In this document: piece after piece, positions 34,099 through 45,879 of the stretch
Numbering within the stretch: position 1 is the first letter of the stretch
Layout of the letters: the number at the start of each line of letters is the position of its first letter
Source: Closterium sp. NIES-65
Taxonomy: Eukaryota > Streptophyta > Zygnematophyceae > Desmidiales > Closteriaceae
Direction of reading: 5' to 3'
Assembly: GCA_948144175.1 (NCBI GenBank)
Contig: CANXME010002486.1
Coordinates: 2,728,001 to 2,792,000 of the forward strand
DNA length: 64,000 bases
Program-made: the position numbers and the translations under genes
The notes under the pieces: model-generated
The model's input: only the letters and a program-made list of their open reading frames with translations
What the model was told of the DNA's origin: nothing
The model's database searches: none

Positions 34099-34162
34099 CC
34101 ACGTGGCATTTGTTTGTCCACTATTCACCTTCACATACGTGGCGTTCAAGCGTCCACGTGGC
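34099..34162 (+). promoter_or_regulatory. Cluster of three ACGT-core (G-box/ABRE-like) sites
   Basis: CCACGTGGC at 34099-34107 and 34154-34162, with TACGTGGC between (34137-34144). In plants such boxes bind bZIP factors. They lie about 350 bp before the LRR gene start. The trio is also in the duplicated copy (about 53578-53641), which has no LRR gene beside it, so function is uncertain. Confidence 0.45.
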
Positions 34163-34674
34163 AAAGGGGTGGCAAAAGGGACTGAAAGCTCGGAGCAGTA
34201 CTGCGCACAGGGTATCTCCATGCATCCATCCATTCGCACGTTATGCATGCCATGCATCCATGCTCGCATCATGAACACCCTGATTCTCCATCCCATGCTA
34301 AGCGGCTGCTCTCTTTCCATGATAATCAGCTGACCTCCTGCCATGCTAAGCAACTGCTCTCCTCCCAAGTCTCCCGCTGTTCTGCTATTCCTATATCCCA
34401 GCCCTCGCTGAGGAGCCAAAAATTGACCGCTCGTGATCACCTCCCTTGCGGTCTGGGCTGGGGCGTTGCTTATCTTCCCCTCCGCTCCTGGTCCAACGCC
34501 CACTCATGTCGCCCTGTACGCTGCGCCTCCCTTCATCCCTCTCTTCCCTTCTTGCTTGTCTTCCAACAGCACCAGCTCTGGCGGCGAGCGCGGGGGCACG
34601 GGGAGTGGCGCCCGCAGGCTGGAGTGGAGGTGGGGACAGCAGCCAAGTGCAAGGGGTGACTTGGGACAGCAATG

Positions 34675-34775
34675 GTTCGGTGGTTGCAATGTGAGGCATG
34701 GTGGTGGCAATGTGAGGCACGGCGGTGGCAATGTGAGGCACGGTGGTGGCAATGTGAGGCACGGTGGTGGCAACT
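34675..34775 (+). repeat. 21-bp minisatellite spanning the LRR exon 1 splice donor
   Basis: Units near GGTGGTGGCAAT|GTGAGGCAC repeat about 4.5 times. The exon ends at 34690, and GT donors follow at 34691, 34712, 34733 and 34754. The first donor gives phase 2, matching the next exon (AT + T = Ile, then DLSN). The unit is a multiple of three, but the first intron bases would bring a TGA stop into frame. Confidence 0.85.
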
Positions 34776-35131
34776 ACGGTAGTAGTGACATGGTGACTTG
34801 CCGTGGTCTGCTGCGGGGTTCCATCTGCGGCTTTCTGGACCCCATCGCTATGCGCACGGAACGGAGGACATGCGTGGTCATGTTTTCCTGTTAGCGTTTG
34901 TCATGTTGTGTTCACCATGCTTCACTAAAGAACGCTTTCTTGTTTGTTCATTGACACACAATACATGTGATGTTTGATGTTATGTCGTATGGGCTTGGCA
35001 TGTGTGGCATGGCTTCTCATGCCATGCCTTACCGTGGTATGCCATATCTTGGGCATGTATCTCTAAGCAGTGACCTGAGCAACACACCGTTGAGTGGCAA
35101 CATTCCCAGAGAGATTGGAAACCTCACCTCT

Positions 35132-35183
35132 CTCACTCTCCTATAAGCCTCACCACCCTCACTCTCCTGTAAGCCTCACCACC
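35132..35183 (+). repeat. 26-bp duplication spanning the LRR exon 2 splice donor
   Basis: Two copies of a 26-bp unit that begins CTCACTCTCCT and continues (A/G)TAAGCC. The first copy ends the 72-nt exon at 35142 but has AT where GT is expected; the second has GT at 35169. Using the second donor would add 26 nt and an immediate TAA stop. Confidence 0.85.
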
Positions 35184-36873
35184 AGCACTCTCTGCACTCT
35201 TATGTGGACCTATCGCCCCTCCTTTATAATGACCGCTCATCTGCTGTCTAAAGTTTCAAAGCTGTTGCGGCCTGCACCCCTTCCACTCTCGTTTTATCCT
35301 CCCTTGGTCCCCTTCCCCTCTATGCGCTGTGTTTCATCCCAAAACAGCAACCTCGCGAACTGCTCTCTATGTGGCTCCATTCCAATCACATTCAGTGCCC
35401 TCACCTCCCTCTCTTCTGTAAGACCCCACTCCCTCCCTCCTTCCATCAGCTCCCTACATTTCTTTCTCCTGCCTTCCTCCCTCCCCTTCCGCCGTCCTCT
35501 GATTCATAGCCTCCCTGCTCCCATCTACCCGTCCCCCTCCCTCCCAGCCTTCCCGCTTCTCCTCCTGCTCTCCGTACCCCATACACTCCATCTCCATCCA
35601 TCCACCTCCCACACCGCCCCCCTCTCTTTCTCTGCCCTCTTTCTCTCACTGTCTCATCCTTTCCTCTTCCGCGCTCCTCTCCCCTCCTCTCTCCATGGAT
35701 CTGCGCCAGAACAGCCTATGGGGCACAACGCCGTTGTTTCTCAGCCTGCTGACGCAGCTCAGGCGCCTGTGAGTGGGCAGTTTGGGAAGCTTGAGAGTTG
35801 CAAGCGTGAGAGACATGAGAGGCTCGGGAGTTGGAAGCATAATAAGTCTATAAAGCGCTCTTCCTTCAGGCACTGCCAGGGACCTGAGGGACAGCTCTCT
35901 CTCATGAATCCATTCCAAAAAGACCTTCAAGTCAACTCAAAGCCCATCTCACTCTCCCCTCTCCATGCCTCCCTGTCTTGGTGCCTTGCCCACTTCTTTG
36001 CGCCCTGCCCATCCGTGCCGTGCCTGCCAGAGACCTGAGCAAACAGCACCTTGCACGGATCCATCCCAGGCGACCTTTGGGTGCTCCCCGAGCTGCGATA
36101 CCAGTGAGACTCAAAATGCGCATGCTTGTGAGGCAGGGTCCCTATTCTGAGACGCCTAAAATATATGAGGCGGATCAAATCCCAGCGGCCTTTGGATGAT
36201 TCTCGTACTGAGTCACCTCTGGGACTAAAAATGCCCATGTTCGTGACACAGATTCCTGGCCGATTCTTGAGTCACTTACAAGAGCCTAGCCTTGGGTTTG
36301 AAGAGTCCTTTTTTCTTACCTGCATCCCTAGTGACAAGGGATGGAGGGGGTTTGTTCATAGCCTAGCCTCCCTCTTCAGCTTTCCTCTCCCTTGCCTCTT
36401 TTACTCTTCCTCTCTTTTCTTTTCTGATAGAGACCTCTCATCCAACCTCATCAACTCGACCGTCCCAGCCTCTTTGGGCGGACTCAAGTCGCTCACCGCC
36501 CTGTAAGCCGCCACTCTCACTCCCATTTCCCTCTGAAAGGCATTGTACTCTCACACACTCCCAAAATGAGCTGCTATGCCCACACGACTAGGAGGGTTGA
36601 TCGGATGGCGTTGAAGGTTCTTGTTCTTGATTGCCTGCAGTGACTTCCACTTCAACAGCATGAACTGCACACTCACTAAACTCATGTGGCTGTAAGTCTG
36701 GCATAATCCATACAACTCTGACACGTGCATGTGACAAATGGTGGCGACTACTTATCAAATACTAGCACAACGCTGAAGGTGCACTTTTCTTGCATCAAGC
36801 TCTAACTGCCTCTACCTTTGTACAAGGTATAGACATTCAGCGTGAGTAGTTTTTCCGGTTATTGAGACGCTTT

Positions 36874-39441
36874 TGTTGGTGTAAGGGCCTAATAAATTCA
36901 CGCTATTAAGACTTTATCAAACTTAAAAGCTCTCCTCGGGGTCACCTCCAAGGGTCCTTGGGTGCCTGGTAGAAGACCAGCCCCTATCCTCGGGTCCGAG
37001 TTTGTAGAGAGACGGATCAAGAGGGACTTAGTCAAAACAACAAGAGTACTTTGAACGTTGCGCAGCGTATCGTGCAGACCGTTGATCGGATTAAGCTGAG
37101 AATTTCCTACATCGAAGCTCGCTCCAAGAGCTTTAAAATGGACCAAGTTGCCTCGTGAAAAGTTCTGCAATTACGAAGTTATGGCTCGGACAGCATTTGC
37201 CTAGTGTTGGAGTGCTAGCGTACTATCGTTGACTCGGATAGCATTCCGCCGTCGCACCGCATAGAAACAAAATTCCAGCAAGGAAGGAATTCGCTTGAAT
37301 CAATTTCACTATTTTCAGGTACAAAGAGAGAAGGAATAAATAGCTATAAGGACATTGGGAGTCAACCTGGGAACAACCAGGGATGATCCCAAATAATTCC
37401 AAGCAGCAGAACCAACCTGGCTGAACAACACAGCAGGTGGTAGGTTGGTAAACAACCTCTGGTTCTGTTTTTCCAACATGGAAAAACAACAACCAGGTTC
37501 AGGTCCTAAAAACAGAACCTGTTTTGTCTTTGCCCAACCAGCCAAATGCTAGTTCTGCTGGTTTCCCCTGGCCCTGTAGCATGCAGATCCAAACAAACAA
37601 CATCCAACCTTCAACTAAAATTGTACCTCTATAGTGCCTGCCCTGCTACACTATAGTTAACCATACAAAACAGTACAATTTCGAGTTGGATAACACTGCC
37701 GTTTGTTTGTATGAATATGCGTGTGCGAATGCATTTGGGTGCGAATGGAATGTTCGTGTGTTTGTTTGCTTTCGCAATTTTCGCTTGAAGCATTTGCAGG
37801 TACTCGCGTATTATGCGCTTCGGCACAACATTGTACGCGCTATGAACAGTACAAGCAGAAACGACGAGCTCGCAAAGGAACCCAAGATGGAAGCTTTGCG
37901 GTTCGGTTGAAATGGTTGTGCAGATTCAGTTCTATCCAACTCAAAATTGTACTGTTTTGTTTGGTTGACTATAGTGTAGCAGGGCAGGCACTATAGGGGT
38001 ACAATTTAGGTGAAGGTTGGATGTTGTTGTCTGTATCTGTTTGCTACAGGGCCAGGGGATACCAGTGGAACCAGCATTTGGCTGGTTGGGCAAAGACAAA
38101 TCAGGTTCTGTTTTTTAGGACCTGAACATGGTTGTTGTTTTCCCAGGTCGGAAAAACAGAACCAGAGGTTCTTTACCAACCTACCACGTGCTGTTTTGTC
38201 CAGCCAGGCTGGTTCTGTTGCTTGGAATTATTTGGGATCATCCCTGGTTGTTCCAACGTTGATTCCCAAGGTCCTTGCAAGCTAGAACTATTTATTCCTT
38301 CTCTGTTTGTAACTGGATATATTCAATTTAATTGAAGTGAATTCCTCCCTTCCGGGAACTTCGTTTCTACGCGGTGCGACAGCGGAATGCTACCCGAGTC
38401 ACTGCTAGTACGCTAGCACTTCAACACTAGGCAAACTCTGTCCGAGCCATAACTTCGTAATGGCAGAACTTTTCACGAGTCAACTTAGCTCAGTTTAAAG
38501 CTCTAGGAGTGAGCTTCGATGTAGCAAATTTTCAGCTTAATCCGATCGGCGGTCTGCATGATACGCTGCGCAACGTCAAAGGTATTCTTGCTGTTTTGAC
38601 TAAGTCCCTCTTGATCCCTCTCTCTACAAACTCAGACCCGAGGATAGGGGCTGGTCTTGTACCAGGCACCTAAGGATCCTTGGCGGTCTGCATGATACGC
38701 TGCGCAACGTTAAAGGTATTCTTGCTGTTTTGACTAAGTCCCTCTTGATCCCTCTCTCTACAAACTCGGACCCGAGGATAGGGGCTGGTCTTGTACCAGG
38801 CACCCAAGGATCCTTGGAGGTGATCCCGAGGAGAGATTTTAAGTTTGATAAAGTCTTAATAGCTTGAGTTTATTAGGCCCTTACAAAAACAAGTTGGTAT
38901 CAGAGCTGCGTTATAGTGATCCTCGTTAAAGGTAGCTATGGCGGGCAACACCTCGACGGGAGCTGGTGAATCTTCAACCCAAGATCGTAGCGGCAGCCAT
39001 GATTCTGCTGTGTCTGCGCCAAGGGGAGCGCGAACAAACCAGGGCTCGCTAGTAAAAGAGGTGCTGAAGAACTTCACCGTCGAGAAGTTCAATGGTGAGG
39101 GCTATGATGGTTGGGCCTAGAAAATGCAATTGTATTTCCGTCAGATCGGTTTGCTGAAATTAATGATTGGGGAGGAGCCTAGACCGAGTGACCCCACGCT
39201 GCAGGAAGATTGGGACGAGTGCTCCTCGACTGGCTATTACTTGATGTCGCAGAGTTTGGAGCTGAACCAGCGTCACCACGTCATGCACCTGCTGCAGGAG
39301 GTTGAGTGCTGTCCGAAGGCGTGGACCGTGTTCAAGGAGCTGCACGCCCCGACCTCCGTTGTTGCAACGCTGATGCTGGAGAGGGAGCTGTCCGCGTTGC
39401 GCCTGAGCGAGGGAGAGCCGGTGCAACCTGTCCTGGACACC
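36874..39441. mobile_element. Copia C2: inverted LTR pair with gag fragment
   Basis: 36874-37696 is a family C LTR in minus orientation, starting TGTTGGTGTAAGG next to the LRR gene intron. From 37697 an LTR of the opposite orientation runs to about 38893, followed by the initiator tRNA-Met primer site and the start of gag on the plus strand (38938-39441). The gag then joins a minus-strand pol fragment of another C copy. The two LTR arms can pair over about 0.75 kb with a loop of about 240 nt. The structure is a rearrangement product, not a single insertion. Confidence 0.85.
38550..38817 (+). repeat. 134-bp tandem duplication inside the C2 LTR
   Basis: 38550-38683 is repeated at 38684-38817 with three or four differences. 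Other family C LTRs in the window carry this part once. Confidence 0.9.
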
Positions 39442-39477
39442 AACAAATTGCTGCTGCTCCTCAGCTTCAACCCCTTT

Positions 39478-39609
39478 TGAGAAGAAGTGAACGAGAATGA
39501 GATGACTATGAACGAAGTGAGTACAAATATGAAACCCTAATTGGGTTGTACCCCCTATGGGATACCCGACTATAGCCTACACAAGCAAGTAAGCTATAAT
39601 GTTCTGACA
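39478..39609 (-). repeat. 3' LTR of Copia D
   Basis: 132 bp, starting TGAGAAGAAGTG and ending GTTCTGACA on the plus strand. A TA microsatellite (39754-39778) lies nearby inside the element, as in Copia B. Confidence 0.93.
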
Positions 39610-42474
39610 CACCCCCATAGGCAAAGCGGGGGAGAACAAGGGGTCACAAGACCAGTCAAGCAAAGCAAAGCAAAGCTCAGGGTGGATCACAAAGTCACCA
39701 CACAATCCGAGCACAAGTTCAAAGGCCAAAAGGCCAGTTCACATGCAAGATCACATATATATATATATATATATATAGACAAGAGGCTAAGCAAGCAAGA
39801 GCAGGAGTATACATATGTGACAAAACAAGCAAGATCAAGAAGTGAGCAAGTGAGGCAAGACAGGCACAAGACCCAGCTGAGTGCAGAAGCGCTGATGATC
39901 ACAAGGCGCAAGTGCCTTGGTGAAGACACCAGCATTGTTGGCCTCAGAGGCCACGTACGCAAGCCGCAACTGTCCACGCTGCTGTAGCTCACGAGCAAGA
40001 AAGTAGCGGAGAGCAATGTGCTTTGTCCTGTGCTCCAGTCGCTGCTCTCGACACAAGGCCAGCATGGCCTTGTTGTCTACGTACAGGACTGGAGGAGAAC
40101 GAGGCGGCTCTCCAAGGTCGGTCAGCAGGTAGGTGAGCCAGCGAAGCTCCTGGGCAGCCATAGCCCCGGCGTAGATCTCAGCCTCACAACTGGAGCCGAG
40201 AACAGAAGACGAGCGGGTAGCCCGCCACGAAACAGAGCCGGAACCAAGACTGAAAGTGTAACCTTGTGACGACCGCTGCGTAGCCTGGTCGTCAGCCCAA
40301 GAAGCGTCTGCGTGCCCGGTGAGGACCACTGGACTGCGCCCTCCAAGCACTAGCCCCATGCCTCACGTACTGCACAAGTAGCGCAACACCCTCTTCGCTG
40401 CAGCCATGTGCTCTGGTCGGTGTCTCCCAGGAGCAACATAGCGCGCAAGAATGCTAAGAGGGTATGCAAGGTCAGGTCGAGTGCAGGTCATCAGGTACAT
40501 GAGGCAGCCAACAAGCTCTGGATACGGGCCACTCGACTCTACGGACTCATCCAAAGGCAGAGCTGAGAGCGAGTGGCGAGTAGGCAGAGGAGTGGCCTGA
40601 GGCGAGGAGTACGTGAAGCCGAAGCGCTGAAGGACCTGCTGCACCATGTGTGACTGAGTCAGGGTGATGGTGCGGCGTGCTCTGTCCCGGGTGATCTGCA
40701 AGCCAAGGTAGCTGCGCAGTTCACCCAGATCAGTGCACGTGTGTCTCTTCTGCAGCTCGGACTTCACGTAGGCGAGTCCAGTAGTGTCAGCTGTGGCAAA
40801 GACCAAGTCGTCGACGTACACGAGGATGTAGAACGGCGGCAGAGAGGTGTCGGTGCGCAGAAACAGCGACGGGTCTGCTGTGGAAGGAGCAAACCCAAGT
40901 GCCGCCAGTGTAGTCCTTAGTGTGTCGTGCCACTCATGCGGCGCCTGGCGGAGACCGTAGACTGGACGCCGGAGACTCCACTGGGTACCAGGAGGGAAAG
41001 ACCCAGTGAAGCCAGGTGGACGGCGCAGCCAGATCTCCTCGTGCAGGCTGCCCTGCAAGAAAGCAGTGCTGAAGTCGAGAGAGTGCAGCTCGTAGTCACG
41101 GTGAGCAGCAACGTGCAGCAGTACCCGAAGAGTGGTCATCTTCGGGGTCGGGGAGAAGGTCTGGAAGAAGTCAATTCCCTGCCGCTAACTGAAGCCACGA
41201 GCCACGTAACGCGCCTTGAAGACAGGCGGAGAACCCGGCGGCCGCTTCACCCTGAAGATCCACATGCCACTGACGATGTTCGCCACAGGAGGGGGGACAG
41301 CGTCAACGTAGGTGCCTGTGGACTTCCAGGAAGCCATCTCTGCATCCATAGCTGCTTGCCACTGAGAGGAGTAGGGACCCTCTATCGCCTCCGCGTAAGA
41401 GCGCGGAGTCGGGATGTCAAGTGCATCCGGGTCTCCCTGAAGGGTGAGCAGTACAGACACGAGATGAGGTGAAGCGGCGGCCAGACACTAGAACTCCTCC
41501 TGCCTGTCCTCAAGGACGTCCGTGCCAAGGACACACTCACCCCCGACGGACGGAGGACAGACAGACTCAGACTCAGCAACAAGACTAGCAGCGTAGTCTA
41601 GACGACAGCGAGCAGCAAAGTCGACGAGCTCAGCAACTAGGGCAGACGCAGCAGTGGACACAAAAGAAGGGTCAGTGACGACAGTAGCAAGAAGACGCGT
41701 GACAGTAGGACTGGCAGCACGAAGAGAGTCCGACTCCGGGTCGGCAAGAGCAGGAAGAGAGGACGCAGGAGGAGAAGGCAAAGGGGCACGCAGAGGAGCA
41801 GTGGACGGACGCAGAGACATCTGGTGCGTGTCAGGGACAGGAGGAGGACGCTGACGCGAACCGCGACCACTAGCGCGCGCAGGACGAACAGGCGACGCAG
41901 GACAAGACGCAGGCTCACGACGCTCAGTAAGCCCTCCAGTAGGACCAGCGTAGGGAGAAGGAGCAGGCAAAGGGGAGGCAGGCTGTAGCTGTAACTATGA
42001 CTGGACAGGCTGGGGACCCTCTAAGGGAGGAGGAGGAGGACCAGGAGAAGGTGTAAGACCAAGAACCTGCTGCAGGAGAGGAATGTAGTACGGTCGAGGC
42101 CGCGTGGCGACGCCAGAAACAGCAGGGACAGCACCAGTGCCTCCAGCAGGAGTACCCGCTCCAGCAGTACCTCCAGCAGCACCTCCAGTAGCTCCAGACC
42201 CCCCAGCAGCACCTCCAGCAGTCCCAGAACCGCCAGGCGGACCGCCAGTAGTAATCTCAGCGCCAACACCCTCAGCAGCACCAGCTCTAGTCGAACCCGC
42301 AGGCCCAGCAGCTCAAGTACCCCCAGTACGAGCACCTCCGGGACCCGCAGCAGCAGCACCCTCAGCAGCCGAAGAACCTCCAGCACCAGGAGCACGCCTC
42401 CAGCGCCGGGCAAACCATTCACGCAGCTCCCGTGGGGAGAGTGGCTCTCGGCGAGACGAAGCACCCGGAGAACC

Positions 42475-42680
42475 TCCAGGCTCAGCACCCCCAGGCAAAG
42501 CACCTCCAGGCTCAGCTCCCCCAGGCAAAGCACCCCCAGGCTCAGCACCCCCAGGCTCAGCATCCCCAGGCTCAACACCCCCAGGCTCAACACCCTCAAG
42601 CCCAGCATCCCCAGGCTCAGCACCCCCAGGCTCCGCACCCCCAGGCTCCGCACCCCCAGGCTCAGCACCCCTAGACCCAG
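42475..42680 (-). repeat. 15-bp minisatellite linker in Copia D
   Basis: Degenerate 15-bp units near CCCCCAGGCTCAGCA (plus strand) code repeated EPGGA on the minus strand, between integrase and RT. It is the counterpart of 8985-9245 in Copia B but the unit number and wording differ. Confidence 0.88.
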
Positions 42681-44719
42681 CACCCACAGCAGCACCAGAG
42701 TCACCAGTGACCTCGACAGGCTCGACCGCGTCTACCTGGGACACACCTGAAGGGGCAGGACCCTGAGGGGGGAGGGGGTCAACCGGGGGGGGACCTGGTA
42801 CCAAGAAGAGTGGGGGTGGGGGGAGGGACGGAGTGCGGTAGGGGAAGAGGCGGTAGTAGGGTACCGACTCGTCGAACGTGACGTCCTGGGAGGACAGAAC
42901 ACGGCGAGAGGTGGGGTGGTAGAACTGCCACCCAGGGGCGTCAGGGGGGAACCCCAGGAAGACGCAGGGAGCAGCGCGAGGGGACAGCTTGTCTGCAGAC
43001 AAGTCGCGGACAAACGCCCGAGATCCCCAGACCCGGAACGCCGACGCATCGCCAACCTTCCCCGTCCACAGCAGGGCTGGGGAGGTCTCCGGCCTGGAGA
43101 CCCTTGGGTGGAGGTTGATCTGATGCGCCGCGTACCTGACCGCAAACGGCCACAGAAAATGGGGGGCTGCCGCATGCATCATAGACTTACGAGCGACGTC
43201 CATGACCATGCCAATGCGGCGCTCTGCAATCCCATTTTGCTGTGGTGAGTCTGGAAGCGTGAAGGTCTGACGGATGCCTCGCGCACGACAGTAGGCACGC
43301 AGAAGGCCAGAGGAGAACTCACCGCCTCTGTCCGAGTGCAGACGCAAAACAGGAAAGTCCGAGCCAAAGCTCTGCATGAGCTGAAGACGAGCTGCGCGGA
43401 TCCAGTCGATCAGCACCTCAGTGACATCACCCTTGCTGCGCAAGGGGAAGACTGTGGTGTAACGCGAGTAGTCGTCAACAATGAGCAGGAAGTAGCGCTC
43501 GTGACCCTGTCCACGGACGCGGGCTGGGCCCCACACGTCCATGTGAAGCGTCTGCAATGGGGCCTCTGTCGGAGGAAACTGGGAGGAGTGAGGGGCAGCA
43601 CGCTGGCGCCCCTCGACACTGGGGACATAGGCAGGGCCAGGGCCCTGAGGAAGGGGAGGGAGGGACCGGGGGAGACCAGACACAAGAAGACGGGAGGCTA
43701 TGCCTCTGAGCCGAAGCAGAGAGGGGTGGCCAAGGCGGTGGTGCCAGAGGAGGGTCTCGTGAGACAGACGGCGACACGAACAGGGGGCAGACTCAGGACC
43801 AGACCTGGACGCTGCAGCAAACACCTGACCAGACGAAGGGACCCTACCAGACTGAGCACCTGGAGGAGAAGCAGTGGTCAATGTGTACAGGCTCGACCCT
43901 GGCTGACGTGTACACGTAGCCAGGTGGCGACCTGTGCTAGCCTTTGTGCAGTGTGTCACCCGCTGACGAGCAGGAGTGAAGTGGTGGACACCCGCATCCT
44001 ATAGGTCAGCACCACTCACCAGGTTCGTAGAGAACGAGGGGAGGTAGAGACCAGACAGGGTGCCAGAGGGAGCCGCCGGACACGGGAGGACTGTGGAGAA
44101 ACGAGACAGGACAGCTTCCCCAGAGGGGTCAGCGAGGGACACCGCAACCAGTCGACTAAGTGGCGTGAGAGTGGTGCGATCCCGAAAGAAGGAGCGAGAC
44201 GCCCCAGAGTCCAGAGTGAAGGTGTGAGAGGCCGAAGCTGACACAGTACCTGAGAGGGCAGACTCACCAGTACCTGAGAGTACAGACGCACTGGCACCTA
44301 GAGCAGCAGCCTCACTGGCACCTAGAGCAGCAGTACCAATGCCCGGGTCGGGCGGGAAACACTGGTAACAATCGCCCTCATCACTAACAGTCACAGCATA
44401 CATGGCAGCAAGGATAGCATCAAAGTCAAGATAAAAAATAGCTACACCAGCCCTAGACAGCTCTCCCCAGCGGGGGATCTCAGAGGCCTCCGGAAACTGC
44501 TGGCGCCAGGCGTCTGTCAAGCGGCTAAAGCAGCGGCGGGCGGTGTGGGTGCCCCCACTCTGCTCACCCGCGCGGTCGCCGGTGCGAAGGACGTAGGTGC
44601 AGGGACCAAACGCCCCACCACGCTGACGCTGCAAGTACCACTCACGGAGCTGCTGAGGGGCGGGGACGTTGCGAGAGCGCTGCTGCTGCTGCTGCTGCTG
44701 CTGGCGCTGACCACCCCCA

Positions 44720-44980
44720 GTGCTGCTCCGCTGGGACGGGCCACTCCGACCACCTCCACCACCGCCACCCCCGCCTGCGCCGCCACCGCCGCCACCGCCA
44801 CCATCGCCCCCGCCGCTCCCACCGCCACCTCCGCCACCACCTCCGCCGCCACCTCCGCCTCCACTGCCGCCACTAGTACCTCCACTCCCGCTACCACCCC
44901 CACCGCCACCCCCACTCCCCCCGCCGCCCCCACCTCCTCCGCCACCGCTCCCGCTAGCTCCACCCGCTCCCTTGCCCCCC
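44720..44980 (-). repeat. CCG/CCA-rich trinucleotide tract coding poly-Gly in Copia D
   Basis: About 260 bp of CCNCCN triplets read as nearly uninterrupted glycine with a few serines on the minus strand, inside the gag region. Copia B has a shorter version at about 6855-6950. Confidence 0.88.
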
Positions 44981-45879
44981 TTGCCCCTGCCAGAGCGGCG
45001 CCTACCGCTGGGGGCAGACGCCGCACCGACCGACTCTAAACCTACGAGGTCGGCCGCAGCAGCAGAGGCGACAGAGGGTAGCAGGGGGGAAGGAGAACAC
45101 CCCTCAAAGATGGGGGTGCGAGGGTCACCACGAGAGGCCCCTAGAGCGACTATGCTCTTCTCAGCCGCTAGCAGGGACTTCTCGAGGAGGTCGACGGTGA
45201 GGGAGGTGGGACAGACAGTGAGAAACTGGTCCCTAACTACACGAAGGGACTCAAGGAGACGGGTGACTAGAAAGTAGAGGGTGATGTACATGGGAGGTGG
45301 GTTCGTGGCTAGGAAGTCAGCAGGAAGCGCAGCTCGGTAGCGAGTGTCACTAGCGCGGAGGTGGGTAAAGAGGTCAGCGACTGTGGGAAAGGCAGCAAGG
45401 TCAGGGAAGAGGTACGGTAGCATGAGGCGGCTCAGTGTAGCAGAGGAAGGGGAGGAGTAGCGCGCAACTACAGCGTCGTACAAGGCCTAAGCGGTCTTGC
45501 ACTGACTAAAGTGTGCACGCTCGGAGGAAAGGAGGTGGCAACGCACAGCAAGACGTGCAACAGCATCGCGTGTGGCCCACTTGTAGCGAACAGCGGGGTC
45601 ACCACCAGCAGGAGGGGCAGGGACAGCGCCAGAGACAAAGTCAAAGAGAGAAACCTCATCTATCGCATCGCATAGTAAGTACAGCTGTAGGTCCTCAACC
45701 CAGACTGCAAAGTCAATGGCGCGACCCTCAGCGTCAAAAGCCAGGACACTGGGGGTGGCCATTATAGCAGCTGACAGTCTCACCGGGCAGGAAGAGTCGG
45801 GTAGCTCAGCGGCACAGCAACACGGCAGTACAACAGCTGTGCCGGCCCAAAAGCAGCAGCAGCCCCACAGGAGCAGGAG

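Larger units (their letters stand above)
31942..34207. repeat. Duplicated segment, copy 1
   Basis: 2.27 kb that recurs at 51515-53686 in the same orientation with only scattered differences and a deletion of about 90 bp in its GGATG-rich part. In both copies it directly follows a family C LTR with the same junction. It contains a pentanucleotide-like satellite, a poly-T run (33503-33524), a possible spliced helix-turn-helix exon and three ACGT-core boxes at its right end. No complete gene is seen. Confidence 0.9.
34506..36691 (+). pseudogene. Decayed LRR receptor-like ectodomain gene
   Basis: Readable exons: 34506-34690 (possible signal peptide, then a cap region ending GVTWDSNGSVVA), 35071-35142, 35348-35417, 35697-35768, 36031-36103, 36431-36502 and 36641-36691; more decayed repeats lie near 35880-35950 and 36140-36215. 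Most are 72 nt or nearly so, phase 2 at both ends, one leucine-rich repeat each (DLSNTPLSGNIPREIGNL, DLSSNLINSTVPASLGGL), the plant receptor pattern. The order resembles the LRR-VIII-1 kinases. Host-gene damage: the exon 2 donor is AT, exon 3 is 70 nt, the exon at 35697 follows AT not AG, and the exon at 36031 is 73 nt. No kinase domain is in the window; the gene is cut at 36874 by Copia LTRs. Confidence 0.75.
39835..45762 (-). pseudogene. Copia D gag-pol (fossil)
   Basis: Minus strand. Gag starts at 45762 with the same MATPSVLAFDAEGR opening as Copia B. A glycine-rich run lies at about 44720-44980, followed by a poly-Gln stretch. Protease with LDSGASRSFF is near 44200, integrase at about 42950-43760 (SDRGGEF), the EPGGA linker at about 42475-42680, RT at about 40700-41300 (YVDD) and RNase H down to 39835. 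Domain order equals Copia B. About four breaks interrupt it. Confidence 0.9.

Noticed and set aside
44720-45277. Plus-strand proline-rich frame
   Set aside because: It is the complement of the poly-Gly coding tract of Copia D gag.
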